A stretch of DNA of 64,000 nt, from assembly GCF_033568475.1 (NCBI RefSeq), contig NC_133120.1, forward strand, positions 88,058,151 to 88,122,150. Reading direction: 5' to 3'. Of this stretch, positions 13,601 through 23,937 are shown piece by piece. The position numbers and the translations under genes were made by a program. The DNA comes from Henckelia pumila. Its lineage: Eukaryota > Streptophyta > Magnoliopsida > Lamiales > Gesneriaceae. The stretch's first letter is position 1. Every line of letters begins with the position of its first letter. Under the pieces are notes generated by a model that saw nothing but the letters and a program-made list of their open reading frames with translations, was not told the DNA's origin and made no database searches.

Positions 13601-16600
13601 TATAGTGTATGTAAGATGTGGTAGAACATGGAGATGTCTATCATGAAATACATCTTATAGTCACTGTATATTCTAAAACCGTTCCTAGTCGATTGAGCCG
13701 TCCGATAATAAGGATAAGGATCGCTCGAGTTTGAGACTAGCATTTGCGATGCGGAGTACCACGTTTCATTGGTAGGGAACATGGAGATGTTCGAAGCATG
13801 CAAATGGATATTCATAGGATGAATAGTCGAACTACCCTATCCGGACTTTCCAAGTGGTTATCACTTATCGAGTGGATAAAGTCCGCGGTTTTGGTTGTAC
13901 ACCATTAGTCCTTACGACTTGAAACATCATGGAGACTCTATATGCTAGTACTGTGCTTTGACTCGTTTACCGACTCTGAGGGGGTCATCAGGTGTCGAGA
14001 TTGGGTACAGTTACGACACATATAGGAGTCAATGCATTGTTGTCAAGGATTCACCACATACTTGCGAGTGTGGATATCCTATGCGATCTGAGGAGATATT
14101 AGTGTGACAAATCTCTGGCCAGAGTACTTGATGTGATTTAAGAAATGGTTTCTTAGTAGCACATGCGATGTCACTAATTTGATCTTCAAGATGTATTGCA
14201 TAGTTATCGAATCTTGAGCGACTCTCGATATACCAATGGTTGTTGATTCGATCGGGATATATGGATGAAGGGACCGTACTGTACGTTAACCAAAATCTAC
14301 TGGTTCTTGTAGGCACTATCAGTGATACCTAGGGAATCATGGGGCGATGTTGCTAGGCGCTTTACCATGATTCGTTGGGCAAGTCGGAAAGTGTTGTTCC
14401 GAGTCACAAGGAGTTGTGAGCCCACGGCTAGCTGTATCCCTGAACCATTGAGGGTCACACAGTGTAATGGAGTTTTAATCCCCGTTGAGATAGTTAAATT
14501 TAAAGAGTTAAATTTAATGAACTAAGGAGTTGGACTTCTTAAATAAGAGTAAGGGAGTAGGATTTCCTAAAATGACATAGGGATGGACATTTTTGGAAAC
14601 CACTGAATTCGGATTCAGGAAAATTTATTTTGACTTTAAAACGTGCAGAAATGGTTTCTGTGCACATTGGTGAAATCGTTTCATCAATCGAAGTCACGAT
14701 GAATTTTATATTAATTTCTGAACGAGCGGGCTTTGCTTGTCGGGCCCCAGCTTATGACTAATGGGCCATAAGGTGTTAGTGGCCTGCATTATAAATAAGT
14801 TATTTCAGTACAGAAATTACACACAACAGCTCATAATTTTTGAGACAGGATTTTCGAAACCCTAGCCCCTCTCAAAAACGTTTTCGGCCGCCCCCTTGCT
14901 CTGTCACAGAGAAATTCCGGTCTGTGATTTTGAATCGCAGTAAGGAATAACGAATCAGATTCGTTTATTCTCTTCGCAGAAAACTTCTGATAGATTTTCT
15001 AGTGCAATCTATCAGAGGGATTAAACCTCTGTTCGTGGACCTGATTGAAGGCGTTCATCGGTTCCAGGGAGAGACAACAAGAGCAGAATTGTTCTGTTGG
15101 TGTCCATTAATCTCGTTGCGAGATTTGAGGTAAAATTTATTTAATTGTTATTTAAATTTTACACACACACGTAATTCAATCGATGAACGGTTGATACCCA
15201 TACCATGGAAACGTTCCATGAAAAATTTTTAAACTTCCGCTGCACCGGGTATCAATCGTAATTGGTCTGGGAACTCGCCAGTTTTCCAACAACTACAATG
15301 TTGTAATTTTTTGTCGTACAAACCTGCTGGCGCATTTCTTCCACAGAAAGTATTCCAAGCATGCCTCGTTCTCTACAATCTTCACGAAGCTCAGCCTCAG
15401 ATAGAGACTCCACGCCCTCTGCTTTAATCAATTTGTCATCATTCTTGATCCTGAATAAAATTATCAAAGAAAATTAGTGATGAAAAGCCAATCGAATGGC
15501 CAGTCTTTTTCTAATTTAAATCCACTTGTTCAGGATCCATAGTTGAATATACATGGTGGAGAAGAATGATACATAGGTATGTTTTATACCACAAGTCATC
15601 AATTTATCAACAAGTAACTAGCATATGCATAGGCTCCAATAGACTATCAGAATTTATATATAACGATTTAGATAGAATGTGAGATCTGGACACCTTCGCA
15701 ATCTGTTCCGCAGCATATACCGCAAATAAGAATCAGTTCCAATGGAGCTGATTCCCATGTACTTGCACATATTCACTAAACGAGGCCTGTCAACAAAATT
15801 AAACTTTAACCACAGTTACAATAACTAAGAAATAATGCCAATATTTTATAATTGATCAATTAAAGAGACTATGAATATAACAAGCCAAACTTTACCTACC
15901 TGCTAATATTATCTAATGTGAGTTCATCATTGAACAACTTAGCAAATCCTAAGATTTCCTCATTTGAGACACCAGCACCGGTTCTAGCCTGCACCAAAGC
16001 TAATATAAAAATAAAATCATGGAGGAATGCGCTTGTATTGACAAATTGATAGTTTTGCTTGCACCGACCCGGTTCAGAAATTCATCAAGGTCCTCTGCTG
16101 TTTTCTTGATCTCTCCACTTCGTGAATTTTGTACTTCTTTCGCCATTTCTTTGACTGTGTCTTGAAGAAACTTTGCATATTCTAATTTGGCCATTAACCT
16201 TCTTTTTAGTGCTTCCTACATATGTTCATGTCCACTATATTCAACATCCAAAGAAGGCTCAAGGAAGATACTAAAAATCAAGAAAATTTACATATGGAGC
16301 ACAAAACTGCATGTGCAAGTCGTTTTGTGCTTCAGAATAGTACTTAGGCTGGTTTAGTCCACTCTACAAGCTAAGGCATATGCAAGGGAGTAAATTTCCG
16401 AATGAAAAGGTCACAAGTTCTTACTTGCAGACACAGACACTAAGGACCCAGCAGTAAAGTGCTGAAACAGCGAGGTAAAGAATTATAATGACCTTAGCAA
16501 AGGCATCCGAAATGATGCATGCCAAATGCAACATATGACAACGTCAAACGTTCAAGCAAAAATTAAAGAGTCTTGCTTCTGAATTTATGAAGTAGTCCAC

Positions 16601-18198
16601 TTCTCTTTTTATGAATGGCATGAAAGTGTGCTTAGTCATTATAGCACTTTTAAAAGGAGATTATGTGAGCAGTACCTTTTATTTTTCCAAAGTGTACAAA
16701 AAGAGATACTTCTAAGTCATGACTCAGAACCATACACAACTTCTACAAACGTATGACGCCAAGTATGATGCCAAGCGACGACAAAAAAACTTCAAATGCT
16801 ATTCAGAAACTGAAACAGGAAGTTTCAGTAAATTCATTTATTAGCAAATGGATACTTGAGACTATCCAAGATAATAGATTTTAAAACGAACAAACTAGCA
16901 TATATGCAGACAATTTGTTAACTCACTTTAGACTATCCACTTTGGGCATGCTAACATTAGCGCCACAATTTGTTAACTCACTTTAGACTATTAAAAAATG
17001 GATTTGCGTGATACTTGTATGCGAAGATGAAAGAAAAATGGCTTCAAAATTCATGCCATTTTAAGGAGGAATCAGTCGAAGCCTCATAAATACTAATCTA
17101 ACTTTGATATTATTGTCGTACCTAAATTATTGATTCTGTTGATAATATTGTGTTTGATGGAATTCATTTTCTTTTAATTTTTTCTATACCAGGATTGTGG
17201 TGATTACCTCTTCTTTCATCTTGTCCTGGAATGTTGATGGTAGCATGTTCGGAAACAGCTTCAAGAACACAGGCAACAAAAATTCCATGAATGGAACAAT
17301 GATAAAAACTGCAAATGGAACTAGCCTAAAAACATCAGCAGTAGTTCTTGTAAGCTGTTGCCTCTCCCTTCTGGAGAGACTTTTTCCTCCAGCAAGTTTC
17401 AGCAATAATCTCGAACTGATCCTCACATCAGCCCACAGAAGCTTACAACCCAACCAGTAATGCTTCAGTGTTGATACAAACTCATCTTTCCAGTGAACAA
17501 GTTTCTTGGCCCAGTCTTCCCTGAAAGTATGAAGAATAAACCATATAGAGAATGGTCAATAAGGAAGTGGGAACCTAATGCACGGATGTAAAGAAATTCT
17601 ACCTGCTCATGGAAGCCACAGCTCTCAGAGCTGGACCAATACCTAAAAATTTGGCCCAAAGTGTTTTTAAAAAGGACTTCACAACATTATGAGATTCTTG
17701 CAGCTTTTTAGCTTTTGCCTTGGCCTTGGCAGTGCTTAGACCTACAACAGCTTGATCACATTCTTCAGGAGAAGCTTCCTTTCTCTTTTCTGCAGCCATT
17801 TCCTCATTATCTTCATTGTCACTTCCCAAATCAGGCTTATTTGCAGTTGCTGTGGAAGAATATCGAATAGATTGAGACATCAACTTGGCACCCACCAGAG
17901 AATTGAAATTCGACCTTCCAGTACCATGAAGAAATGTTGAACTCCCATAAGCTTTATGCCTAATTATACCAAATAAAGAGGAATTCAACAGTTCCTTGTT
18001 TAAAATTAAACTTTGACAATCATCCTTTCTAGGATCTGTAGTCTGAGAGACGTCTGTGACAGAGCTAAAATTGCGAGAGTCCACGCGTTGGCAGGATTCC
18101 CCCTGACTCAAGGTACTTTGAATAGAACGAACAGGAACCACAAAGCAATCTGAAAACACCTTCCTTCGCCTCAAAATTGCCAGAGCAGCCATAATCAA
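1690..18198 (-). CDS. LETM1: LETM1-like mitochondrial inner membrane protein, 14 exons
   Basis: Exons in transcript order: 18198-17603, 17520-17208, 16215-16069, 15988-15900, 15786-15694, 15450-15324, 5252-5188, 5082-4908, 4752-4558, 4453-4406, 3392-3252, 3025-2943, 2341-2226, 1772-1690. They sum to 2271 nt, 756 aa. LETM1 proteins act in mitochondrial K+/H+ or Ca2+/H+ exchange and organelle volume control, and plant homologues have been linked to mitochondrial translation. Visible parts: Arg-rich presequence (ILRRRK), a membrane segment at about residues 265-288 ([20 protein letters not shown]), the LETM1 ribosome-binding-like domain ([24 protein letters not shown]), a charged coiled coil ([15 protein letters not shown]) and an EF-hand loop near residues 690-701 ([12 protein letters not shown]), followed by a degenerate second one. 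The start could be the ATG at 18198 or the in-frame ATG six bases downstream. The sixth intron is enlarged by a 9.6 kb copia element in antisense orientation. All splice sites look intact. Confidence 0.93.
3600..4250. repeat. MITE-like AT-rich sequence in LETM1 intron 10
   Basis: The intron between exons 10 and 11 (3393-4405) contains repeated TTATAAGCT/AGCTTATAA words. Its edges are loosely inverted: GTTTTGCTAAATTTA near 3606 against the complement of AAATTTTACCAAACA near 4226-4243. This resembles common plant miniature elements with GTTTGGT-type ends. I found no convincing target duplication. Confidence 0.4.
5712..7575 (+). repeat. 5' LTR of the copia element
   Basis: Starts TGTAAGAGTGGGTGCC and ends GTTTTCCAACA. 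It is identical to the 3' LTR at an offset of 7,716 bp, apart from position 7052. A likely TATA element (ATTATAAATAAG, about 7072-7083) lies in the second half, which places the transcription start near 7100. Small frames inside it are not genes. Confidence 0.95.
7577..7592 (+). other. Primer binding site for initiator Met-tRNA
   Basis: TGGTATCAGAGCCAGG begins two bases after the 5' LTR. It is the standard plant copia primer site, complementary to the 3' end of initiator methionine tRNA, and sets the start of minus-strand DNA synthesis. Confidence 0.93.
7708..7964 (+). other. Array of GC-rich hairpins in the copia leader
   Basis: A 257 bp GC-rich block in an otherwise AT-rich leader, made of back-to-back perfect inverted repeats with 3 nt loops. 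Stems and loops: 7708-7734 (12 bp, TGG), 7736-7760 (11 bp, TGG), 7763-7783 (9 bp, ACG), 7808-7828 (9 bp, CCG), 7830-7850 (9 bp, TGT), 7879-7899 (9 bp, GCG), 7904-7922 (8 bp, CGG), 7948-7964 (7 bp, GTG). An imperfect hairpin lies near 7787-7806, and a 7 bp stem with a longer loop at 7923-7945. It lies between the primer site and gag, where packaging or dimerisation signals of retroelement RNA usually sit; a role there is inference. Open frames through the block are composition artefacts. Confidence 0.9.
8215..8345 (+). repeat. AT-rich tandem repeat in the copia leader
   Basis: The word TAAAATATGATTTTAT, itself nearly palindromic, recurs about six times with small spacers. It is non-coding leader sequence between the hairpin array and gag. 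Confidence 0.7.
9029..9310 (+). repeat. Four diverged ~88 bp repeats upstream of gag
   Basis: The motif GGCTCATATTATTGGGG recurs near 9029, 9117, 9201 (CGTCATATTATTGGG) and 9293 (GGCTGATATTATTCGGG), a spacing of 84-92 bp. Part of the untranslated leader. Confidence 0.7.
9499..13413 (+). CDS. Ty1/copia gag-pol polyprotein, intact
   Basis: One unbroken 1,304 aa frame encoding the structural protein and all enzymes for retrotransposition. In order: gag domain ([16 protein letters not shown] near the N terminus); zinc knuckle [14 protein letters not shown] at residues 251-264; aspartic protease LDTGCGSH with catalytic Asp294; integrase zinc finger ([10 protein letters not shown]) and catalytic core ([17 protein letters not shown]); reverse transcriptase ([23 protein letters not shown] with YVDD at 977-980); RNase H ([34 protein letters not shown]). 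Integrase before reverse transcriptase defines the copia order. No stop or frameshift is visible, so the element may be autonomous. I do not assign a copia lineage. Confidence 0.97.
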   Translation: MNSRNPLFSILEQNKLTGANYTEWFRKLKIVLTSEKMLYVLEKAPPKEAPADVSPEELAKLDAWWDHDIKTKCYMQASMSDELQRRFEDTVNAADIHAQLKELFGAQSRAERFSTVKELMTCRMREGTSVRDHGVRVIWLIQKLATLDLVLEHELNVDLLLLSLPSSFDGFVINFNMNKIEATLEEMVNMLVTYESTLKKDKPAFLVGSSSSAKKGPSMKGKKRSAPPKKVEPEKKQKTKASNNGKSKDVCHYCKKPGHWKRNCKEYLEQLGTAKGMFYIEINMSLNTTSWVLDTGCGSHICNDLQVMTRSRRLRMGETQLRLGNGSRVEATAIGDVCLILQNGFKLLLRDVLFVPDLIKNIISISMLDRDGYSCNFVNGICNIYKNECLIGNGQLENDLYNLKLKDVPVNCIDKPATTNKRKIDSQNPANLWHARLGHISSRRMNKLVGEGMFDMSDINSLPTCESCLKGKMTKSPFKGKPERSQNLLDLIHTDVCGPFRVGTQHGHTYFITFTDDYSRYGYLYLMKYKSEAFEKFKEFKAEVENKLGKSIKALRSDRGGEYLSTEFLDYLKENGILSQWTPPMTPQLNGVSERRNRTLLDMVRSMMSFTELPPSFWGYALETAVLLLNNVHTKAVDKTPYELWNGKAPKYSYLRIWGCPAYVKRTVGDKLDSRSSLCYFVGYPKNSIGYYFYYPAETKVFVSRNATFLEKEFLLDKKGEMMELEEVREEPEIQNNDPTPQEPLLDTPAPRRSERTSRPPVRYGLLLEEGQDEPDIGCDPRSFKEAISDADSNLWLEAMQSELDSMHTNQVWSLVDPPDGIVPIGCKWIYKRKLGPDGKVLTYKARLVAKGYTQRQGVDYDETFSPVAMFKSIRILIAIAAWYDYEIWQMDVKTAFLNGDIKEEIYMKQPEGYTSMGSEHKVCKLQRSIYGLKQASRSWNQKFDETIKDFGFIKNPEEPCVYKKVVKDAVTFLVLYVDDILLIGNDVGMLQSTKIWLSGRFSMKDLGEASYILGIQIYRDRSKRMIGLTQSTYIDTILKRFSMDGSKRGHLPMCHGVSLSKSMCPKTDAEIENMTHVPYASAIGSIMYGMISTRPDVAFALSVTSRYQSNPGQMHWKAVKDILKYLRRTKNMFMVYGGRELKLEGYTDSSFQSDVDDSKSTSGFVFMLNGGAVSWKSSKQDTTADSTTEAEYIAASAAAKEAVWMRNFVQELGVIPEFVGPVPVYCDNTGAVAQAKEPRSHQRSKHVLRKYHIIREIVERGDISVERVASADNIADPLTKPLSGPLFDKHREAMGLRSMTSWL
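13415..13427 (+). other. Polypurine tract of the copia element
   Basis: GGCAAGTGGGAGA lies directly after the gag-pol stop (TAG, 13411-13413) and up to the 3' LTR. Plus-strand DNA synthesis primes here in copia elements. Confidence 0.85.
13428..15291 (+). repeat. 3' LTR of the copia element
   Basis: Matches the 5' LTR base for base apart from A at 14768. It is followed by the ACTAC target duplication and then 27 nt of native LETM1 intron before exon 6. Confidence 0.95.
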
Positions 18199-20579
18199 GA
18201 GTTCCTCTCTTCATGTAGAAAACTCAAGTCAAACTTCATAAACTTACTCAATACAAGTTATGAAGAGTAGGAATCTTTCAAATACCATAAGTTAAACTCA
18301 AACTTGGCTAACATACTCGGTATCATATATAGGAGTCGAGTAGACAGATACTCTAAAATGGGGCTGCATTAAGCAATTAGGAGCACAACTTCTTGTACAG
18401 AATGCATATCTAATTATCATCACATTATATCACACTCTGAGATTGTAGTTGTCGACAGGATAGGTAATACATACTGTTCAAAAGAAATATATGTAGTGTT
18501 GACATTCATCTCCACTGCTGAAAACACTAAAATACCAATTCCAAATCATTCAAAACCAATCTGTATTGCTTCCTTTTGCCAGTAAAATATCAGATTTTGG
18601 AACTTCAATTCTTTGAAAGGATCCAACTTGAAACAAGGTGATAAATATAATGATGGACCCTTAAAATGTTAATGACGTGATATATGACTTCTCGGGTAAA
18701 ATAACTAATGGAAGGATTGACTGACAGAAACAACATGTTTGATGTCATATACACGTAAAAGTTTGTTTGAAATATCCGCTCATTTCTAATTTAAAAAAAT
18801 ATGGCTTTTACAGAAAAGAAGAAAGAAGAGAAGTAAATGGGTGACATGCCTCACTTTGATGAAGTAGCTGAAAACAAGAGCACGAAGAAGTTTAAGGTGT
18901 CCTAACAAGAGGAAAATGAGTTATATCATTTTCATCTAGAGAAAGTTCCAGTCTTAGACATAATTTTCAAAGAAAGAAGCCAAAACAAACCCACCCCAAA
19001 AGATATGTAACTCATTTAAGACGTCGATGTAATTGAATACTAGGGAAACAAAAAATAAACAAACCATTTTGATGAAAATAAGAAGAAAATGAGGGAGTAA
19101 AATTTGCTACATTGTTATGCAGGCATTCGATAGCTTTGGGCCACTAAAAAATATTTGGTAATGGTCCTGGAATGAAGCCTCCTACTTGTTATCAAGTTAA
19201 AGTAACTTATGTGAAAAAGGAGTTGGGGCATAGTAGAATAATTTTGAAATACTATGGTAAAATCATAGTAAATTCGGTTGCACTCTGATGGCTGATGCAG
19301 ACGAGTAGACAGATAGAAAAATATCGATCAAAATGTTTTGGTATATGGTGAATGGTCCAAAGTGGATTGTGTTCGAAGAATCTATAGACTAACTCGTTGA
19401 CCTATTTTCACATAGATGAGAAAGAATCAGTAGAATGGTTGACCTATTCTCACATGAATGATAAAATGCTTAGATTGCTAAATAAATTTTATTCACAATA
19501 TATTGGGCACAGCAAATGTGGTTCAAATTTTTACGAGTAATAAAATTACAATATTTTAACCAGTACATATAATATGACCATACTCAATTATTTTTTGGTG
19601 AGATATTCAAAATGAACAAAGAAGCTCGTCACTTAAATCCGATACTTGAAGTTTATTCGAAATTCACTGTTATGCTTAATGGATCCATATAAAACAGACC
19701 ACAAGCCTTGAGCTCCTAAAGTAATTATCCCTGCATATGCCCTGTGGTCTTACCACTTTTATGGAAATAATCAGAATAATATAATTCAAAAATTTTAGAG
19801 TTTGAATGCAAAATCGTATCATTCAAAATTTTGTCCCATATAGAACCGATTCAATATTCCAAACTCGAGAAAGATCCATCGAGATTCCAGTCTTTATAGA
19901 GATTTCACTTTTCAATAGAGTTAAAACATTACCCTAATTTCCTAAATATGCTGTTATTATATAAAACACAGATAAAATATGGATCGAACTGAAGCAGATT
20001 ATTCCAACTACAACAATCTAAAATACATTTTATATGTACTTGAACCTTCGATAGATCCATCGTATGTTGGCTATGATGGAAAACTTCAAGCTGGTCATAG
20101 TTAAATCAAGCCCAATGCCTGGGTTTCTTTTAGATTTATTAGTTTGGAGCTCAATGCCAGATAATGAAACCTATATGTTATTGATATACTGCAATTTCAA
20201 ACAACACCTCCACAGGCGGCACAATACCCAGAATTTCATTTTTTTCATAATTCAAAGTACAAAATGTTCGATGAATTGCTTCTCCTAATTTCAGCAAACT
20301 TCCGTACACATCAAGTTTTCATAAAAGAAAAAGTGTCAGCAACAAACCTGATGGCGCGACCCTTGTTAAGATCCATGTTCTCTTTAAGGCACTCACTTTT
20401 ATTTTTAGTTTTATTGAAAAAACAAAAACTCTTAAAAAAGTCATGTTACTAAAGCTCTTTCTCTAGCCACACACTTTTGTACTGCTGGCCCAGGAGAGTA
20501 CAGAAAAAGGTACTGAATGTGCCATTCTGCTGCTTCCGGATGAGCGCCCATAGCCATCGTGTGCCCTGTCATTTGTCAA
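18199..20579. other. Intergenic: LETM1 promoter side and dehydratase 3' side
   Basis: AT-rich sequence with no frame I recognise. It should hold the LETM1 promoter and 5' UTR (18199 upward) and the 3' UTR and terminator of the dehydratase gene (below 20580). The only structured feature I see is the inverted exon fragment at 20357-20393. Confidence 0.5.
20357..20393 (+). repeat. Inverted copy of the dehydratase start region
   Basis: 34 of 37 bases match the antisense of 21222-21258, which encodes the first residues of the dehydratase on the minus strand. Translated on the plus strand, the copy gives MARPLLRSMFSLRHS against MNRPLLKSICSLRHYS in the gene. It sits in the gene's 3' flank or 3' UTR, so a long transcript could pair with its own start region. 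It could also be a relic of an inverted duplicate gene. Confidence 0.75.
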
Positions 20580-21270
20580 TCATGGTTGTTTTATAGACAG
20601 CGTAGGTAATATAGCCATAGCCTCACCGCCAATCACAACTACTTCACCGTCTTTGGAGCATGTGGTCACAAACTTCACCCTACAAAGTATTATTCCACAT
20701 CATTCCACGGCATCAAAATGTGGAGCAAACTTTGAATATGTAGAAAAACATCTTAGCTTAACATGGCAACATAAAGGAAACTTACAAAAAAATTTCTTTA
20801 ATCTGTCTAATGTTTTTCGCCTGTACTTCTCCGACAACCTTATCTCCAACGAAAACTGGTGCCCTGAACTTCAGTTCTTGCTTCACATATACAGCCCCCG
20901 GCTACACATATTACTCGATACATCATTAAAAATAGTTTCACCAATTATTCTACACTACGAAAAGAGCACAATTCACAAAAATGAAAAAAAAAATGAAACT
21001 TACGAAGTGGCAAGCAATGATTCTAGGAAACAAGGAAGCCACGAGCATTCCGGGGACAGGGAACTCTGTAAAACCAGCTTGTTTGGCACATTTCAAATCA
21101 AAGTGTAATGGGTTGAAGTCATGGGTCAGTTTCGAGTAATCAGCGATGTCAGAATCTGAAAAGGTTCTGGCCTGCTTTAAAATGCCCCCTGTTTTCAGCA
21201 CATTTGCCGAGGATGCTGAATAGTGCCTTAAAGAGCATATGGATTTTAACAAGGGTCGGTTCATCACCAT
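20580..21270 (-). CDS. Mitochondrial 3-hydroxyacyl-thioester dehydratase (HTD2/MaoC-like hot-dog)
   Basis: Three exons: 21270-21004, 20901-20786, 20679-20580; 483 nt, 160 aa. Proteins of this family dehydrate (R)-3-hydroxyacyl-ACP to trans-2-enoyl-ACP in mitochondrial fatty acid synthesis, which feeds lipoate production. A Ser/Arg-rich presequence (LLKSICSLRHYSASSA) precedes a single hot-dog domain. The hydratase-2 motif is present as THDFNPLHFD, with the probable catalytic pair Asp51 and His56, followed by AGFTEFPVPGMLVASLFPRI. The length suits a one-domain plant enzyme. A good acceptor (TTTTTGTGAACAG) lies just upstream of the ATG on the minus strand, so the 5' UTR is probably spliced. An alternative in-frame start is the third codon. 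Confidence 0.88.
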
Positions 21271-22200
21271 TGCAGCGGATATTTTCTCTGTTCACAAAAA
21301 ATTGATCTCTACAAAAATTGGAGCTAAAATTCTGAGAAGTTATATAACAATTTGTATTCAGAATAATGAATGATGGATCTTTTTTGAGTTTCATATTACT
21401 AACCGAATGTTTGAACCTATACATCTGCAAATTGTTGGAGAAAGAAACCAAAATTCCAAAGCTTAGTTGGTTTCATTTCCGTTCCCAACTTTGTTTTCCT
21501 CCCATAACGCCAAACATTAGCATATTATTTTATTATCTTAAACCAAAATCTTTTTACAGCTCCAATATAATTATGACTTCTAGATCTCCTCCCAATATAC
21601 TCCATTGTTAAGTAACCATATGGATCAAATTATCATCAACATTTTTAACAATTTTATCAAAAATTGATTGTAACAATTCCATTTTTCAAAACAAAATCAA
21701 ACAAATATTTTATTTTATTCTCCAAGAAAACTTCCTCAAATAATTTCCTAAAAAACAAAACCAAACAAGCCCCAAATCTTTCACTAATTTGTCGAAAATT
21801 TTTCCATTTCCTTCACCTCGCTCGCTGGAGGTAAAGAATCGAGCACTAAACAAACAAGCTTGTCGAGCACTTAAAAACCGGAAATCAATTAAGTTAAACC
21901 ACGGACAATCAAACTTTTCGCGCAAGAAAAAACAATATCAAACCATTCTGGACCGATCTTACATGGAAAAACTGAAAAAAAAAAATCAAAAAATGTGAAG
22001 AAAAACCAGCTGTAAATGCAAACAACGGCGTATTTGTTGTGTTTGTGAGATTTCGCGCGGAAAGACATCGAAATTACTTACAGATGCAAATGGAGATGAG
22101 CAAATATCGATAGGTGAAATGAAATAGGCGCGTGCCTCGGATATCTATACGCATATATATATATGGGCGTATGTTTCGTTAGTAAGAAGACTTGGGGAAG
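21271..22200 (-). promoter_or_regulatory. 5' UTR intron and promoter side of the dehydratase gene
   Basis: On the minus strand a donor (ATCT|GTAAGT, about 22081) and an acceptor (GAACAG, about 21291) would remove a roughly 790 nt intron from the 5' UTR. A TATA-like run (CATATATATATATGCG on the minus strand, 22147-22164) lies upstream of the donor. No other gene is visible. Confidence 0.5.
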
Positions 22201-23560
22201 GGTACAAGAGAGGTTTTATCGGGAGAGGAGACAGAGAGCGTTAGTATGTGGACGAGTGTACCGTTGCCACATCCCCATCTTAAATTTTTTATTTAAATGA
22301 AAATTCTGTTTTTTTTTTTTTTTCAAGGCAAATTTTATAAAATCAAACAGGGGGAAATACAAAAGACAACAGGTTAAGAGCCCGTCGGTCACGATCAGTT
22401 TAATGTTTTTAAAATTTAAATTAGTTGACATTTGCAACGGCGTAGTTTAATTTTTTCAGACATATATATTAGTTTGAAACAAATAAATTTAATTAAGTTT
22501 GGGAATTATAACAAATGCATTAAGCCCACAAGTAGGCCCACAATTGGAGAGTCTTAAAGAGAAGCCCATGATTTCAAGCCCATGATCCATCTTTACAAGT
22601 TTTATAAATAGAAGGGCATTTCTTCGTTAGACATGCATTCTTTCAATTTATGCTCTAAAAGTTTTTTAGTTTTTGTGAACGTATATTTTGAGACGAGCGT
22701 TAGTTGAGCGTATGAGGTTTTTCGTAGAGTATCTCAGCGTCTTTAACCTCATTTTGTGACGGAGGTGACGACCCCAAAATTTGTTGACATGGACGCATGA
22801 AGAGTAGCTGGTCTCCTAAAGCGACGTGTTTATCCGAGCTGACTTATCACGCGTAGTCTCTTATTCATGGTAACACAATATATTTTCGGTTTTAATTGCA
22901 TACCGGTTTATTTCTTTATTCTTTAATCATGGAATCTTCTACCATCACTTGAAGTTTTTGAATGATTAATTATACCTTCATCCGTTGTTCATTTTTATGG
23001 TTTTTTTTATTATCGATCATTTGATTGACCAACAAAATTATGGCGTGTTGAGAAGATTCATAATTGTAGCATTTCAAAGTTGCAACCAATGACAAAGATT
23101 GACTTTATTGATGGTTGTCTCGTTCATCACTCTATCATGATCGTATGAAATAATTTAATTTTAATCATTCGAAATTAACTAAAATTTTAACGATATGTGG
23201 TATTCACTAACGTTGCTCTCATGGGTTATGGCTATATATTTGGAATTAATTGGTCCAATGAAATACCAAAAAACTTTCCAACACCGTTGTGGATACGAAT
23301 GCCTTTCTAATTATGCACGTTTTGACAACTTTCCAATATAATTGTGGATATTTGATACGAGGTGACCTTTTGGTTACGCACGTTTTGATTTCTCATGTCT
23401 CAAATGATTTAATGCTGGAGTTGACAATATATTAAATATTGTGAAATACAATCTTGTAACTTCACTTGTTTGAAAATCTATCAAATAATGCTACTCACAT
23501 CGAATATCTTAGTTATAAGCAATGGAATAGTCAGAGTATGTTCAATTGTGAAATACAATC
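22201..23560. other. Non-coding stretch with LTR-like sequence
   Basis: No convincing gene. A TATA-like element (TTTATAAATAGAAGG near 22602) and following sequence resemble the promoter part of an LTR, but no partner or target duplication was found. A 17 bp direct repeat (ATTGTGAAATACAATCT) occurs at 23438-23454 and 23545-23561; the second copy abuts the first recognisable codon of the PLATZ remnant, which suggests a rearrangement junction. Confidence 0.35.
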
Positions 23561-23937
23561 TGCATCACCTGCGACAGAAATCTGCAAGAATCATATCTCT
23601 TCTGCTCCGTCTCTTGCAAGGTTTTTTGATTAATTTCTTCCCTTTTTTTTCCTGTAGAATTTGCTCAGGGTTCCTCGAAATTCGCAATACCTGGTTAAGT
23701 TTTTTTTTCGATTTTCAAGAACTTGATATCTCGATCAACCATTCGTTGGCTTACTTTAATTTATCCTTTTATTTATATACACAATTTTGCTTGGTTCTTG
23801 TTTTGGTTCAGCTGAGACATGTGCTGGAATCTGGTGGCAAGCTTTCCATGTATCTTCGAAAATGTGAATTTCTTGCTTTGCCTGAAATGGGTTTAGACGA
23901 GGGCCGAATGACGCCCGACTCGGTCCTGGAACCGGAC

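Larger units (their letters stand above)
5712..15291 (+). mobile_element. Complete young Ty1/copia LTR retrotransposon in LETM1 intron
   Basis: A 9,580 bp element with every hallmark in place. The 5' LTR is 5712-7575 and the 3' LTR 13428-15291, both 1,864 bp and both running from TG to CA. The target duplication ACTAC is at 5707-5711 and 15292-15296. A Met-tRNA primer site follows the 5' LTR, a purine tract precedes the 3' LTR, and one intact 1,304-codon gag-pol frame lies between. I find a single LTR mismatch (C at 7052, A at 14768). One difference in 1,864 bp implies an insertion only tens of thousands of years old at commonly used plant rates; this is inference. The element points opposite to LETM1 and its 3' target duplication ends 27 nt from the donor of LETM1 exon 6. 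Confidence 0.97.
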
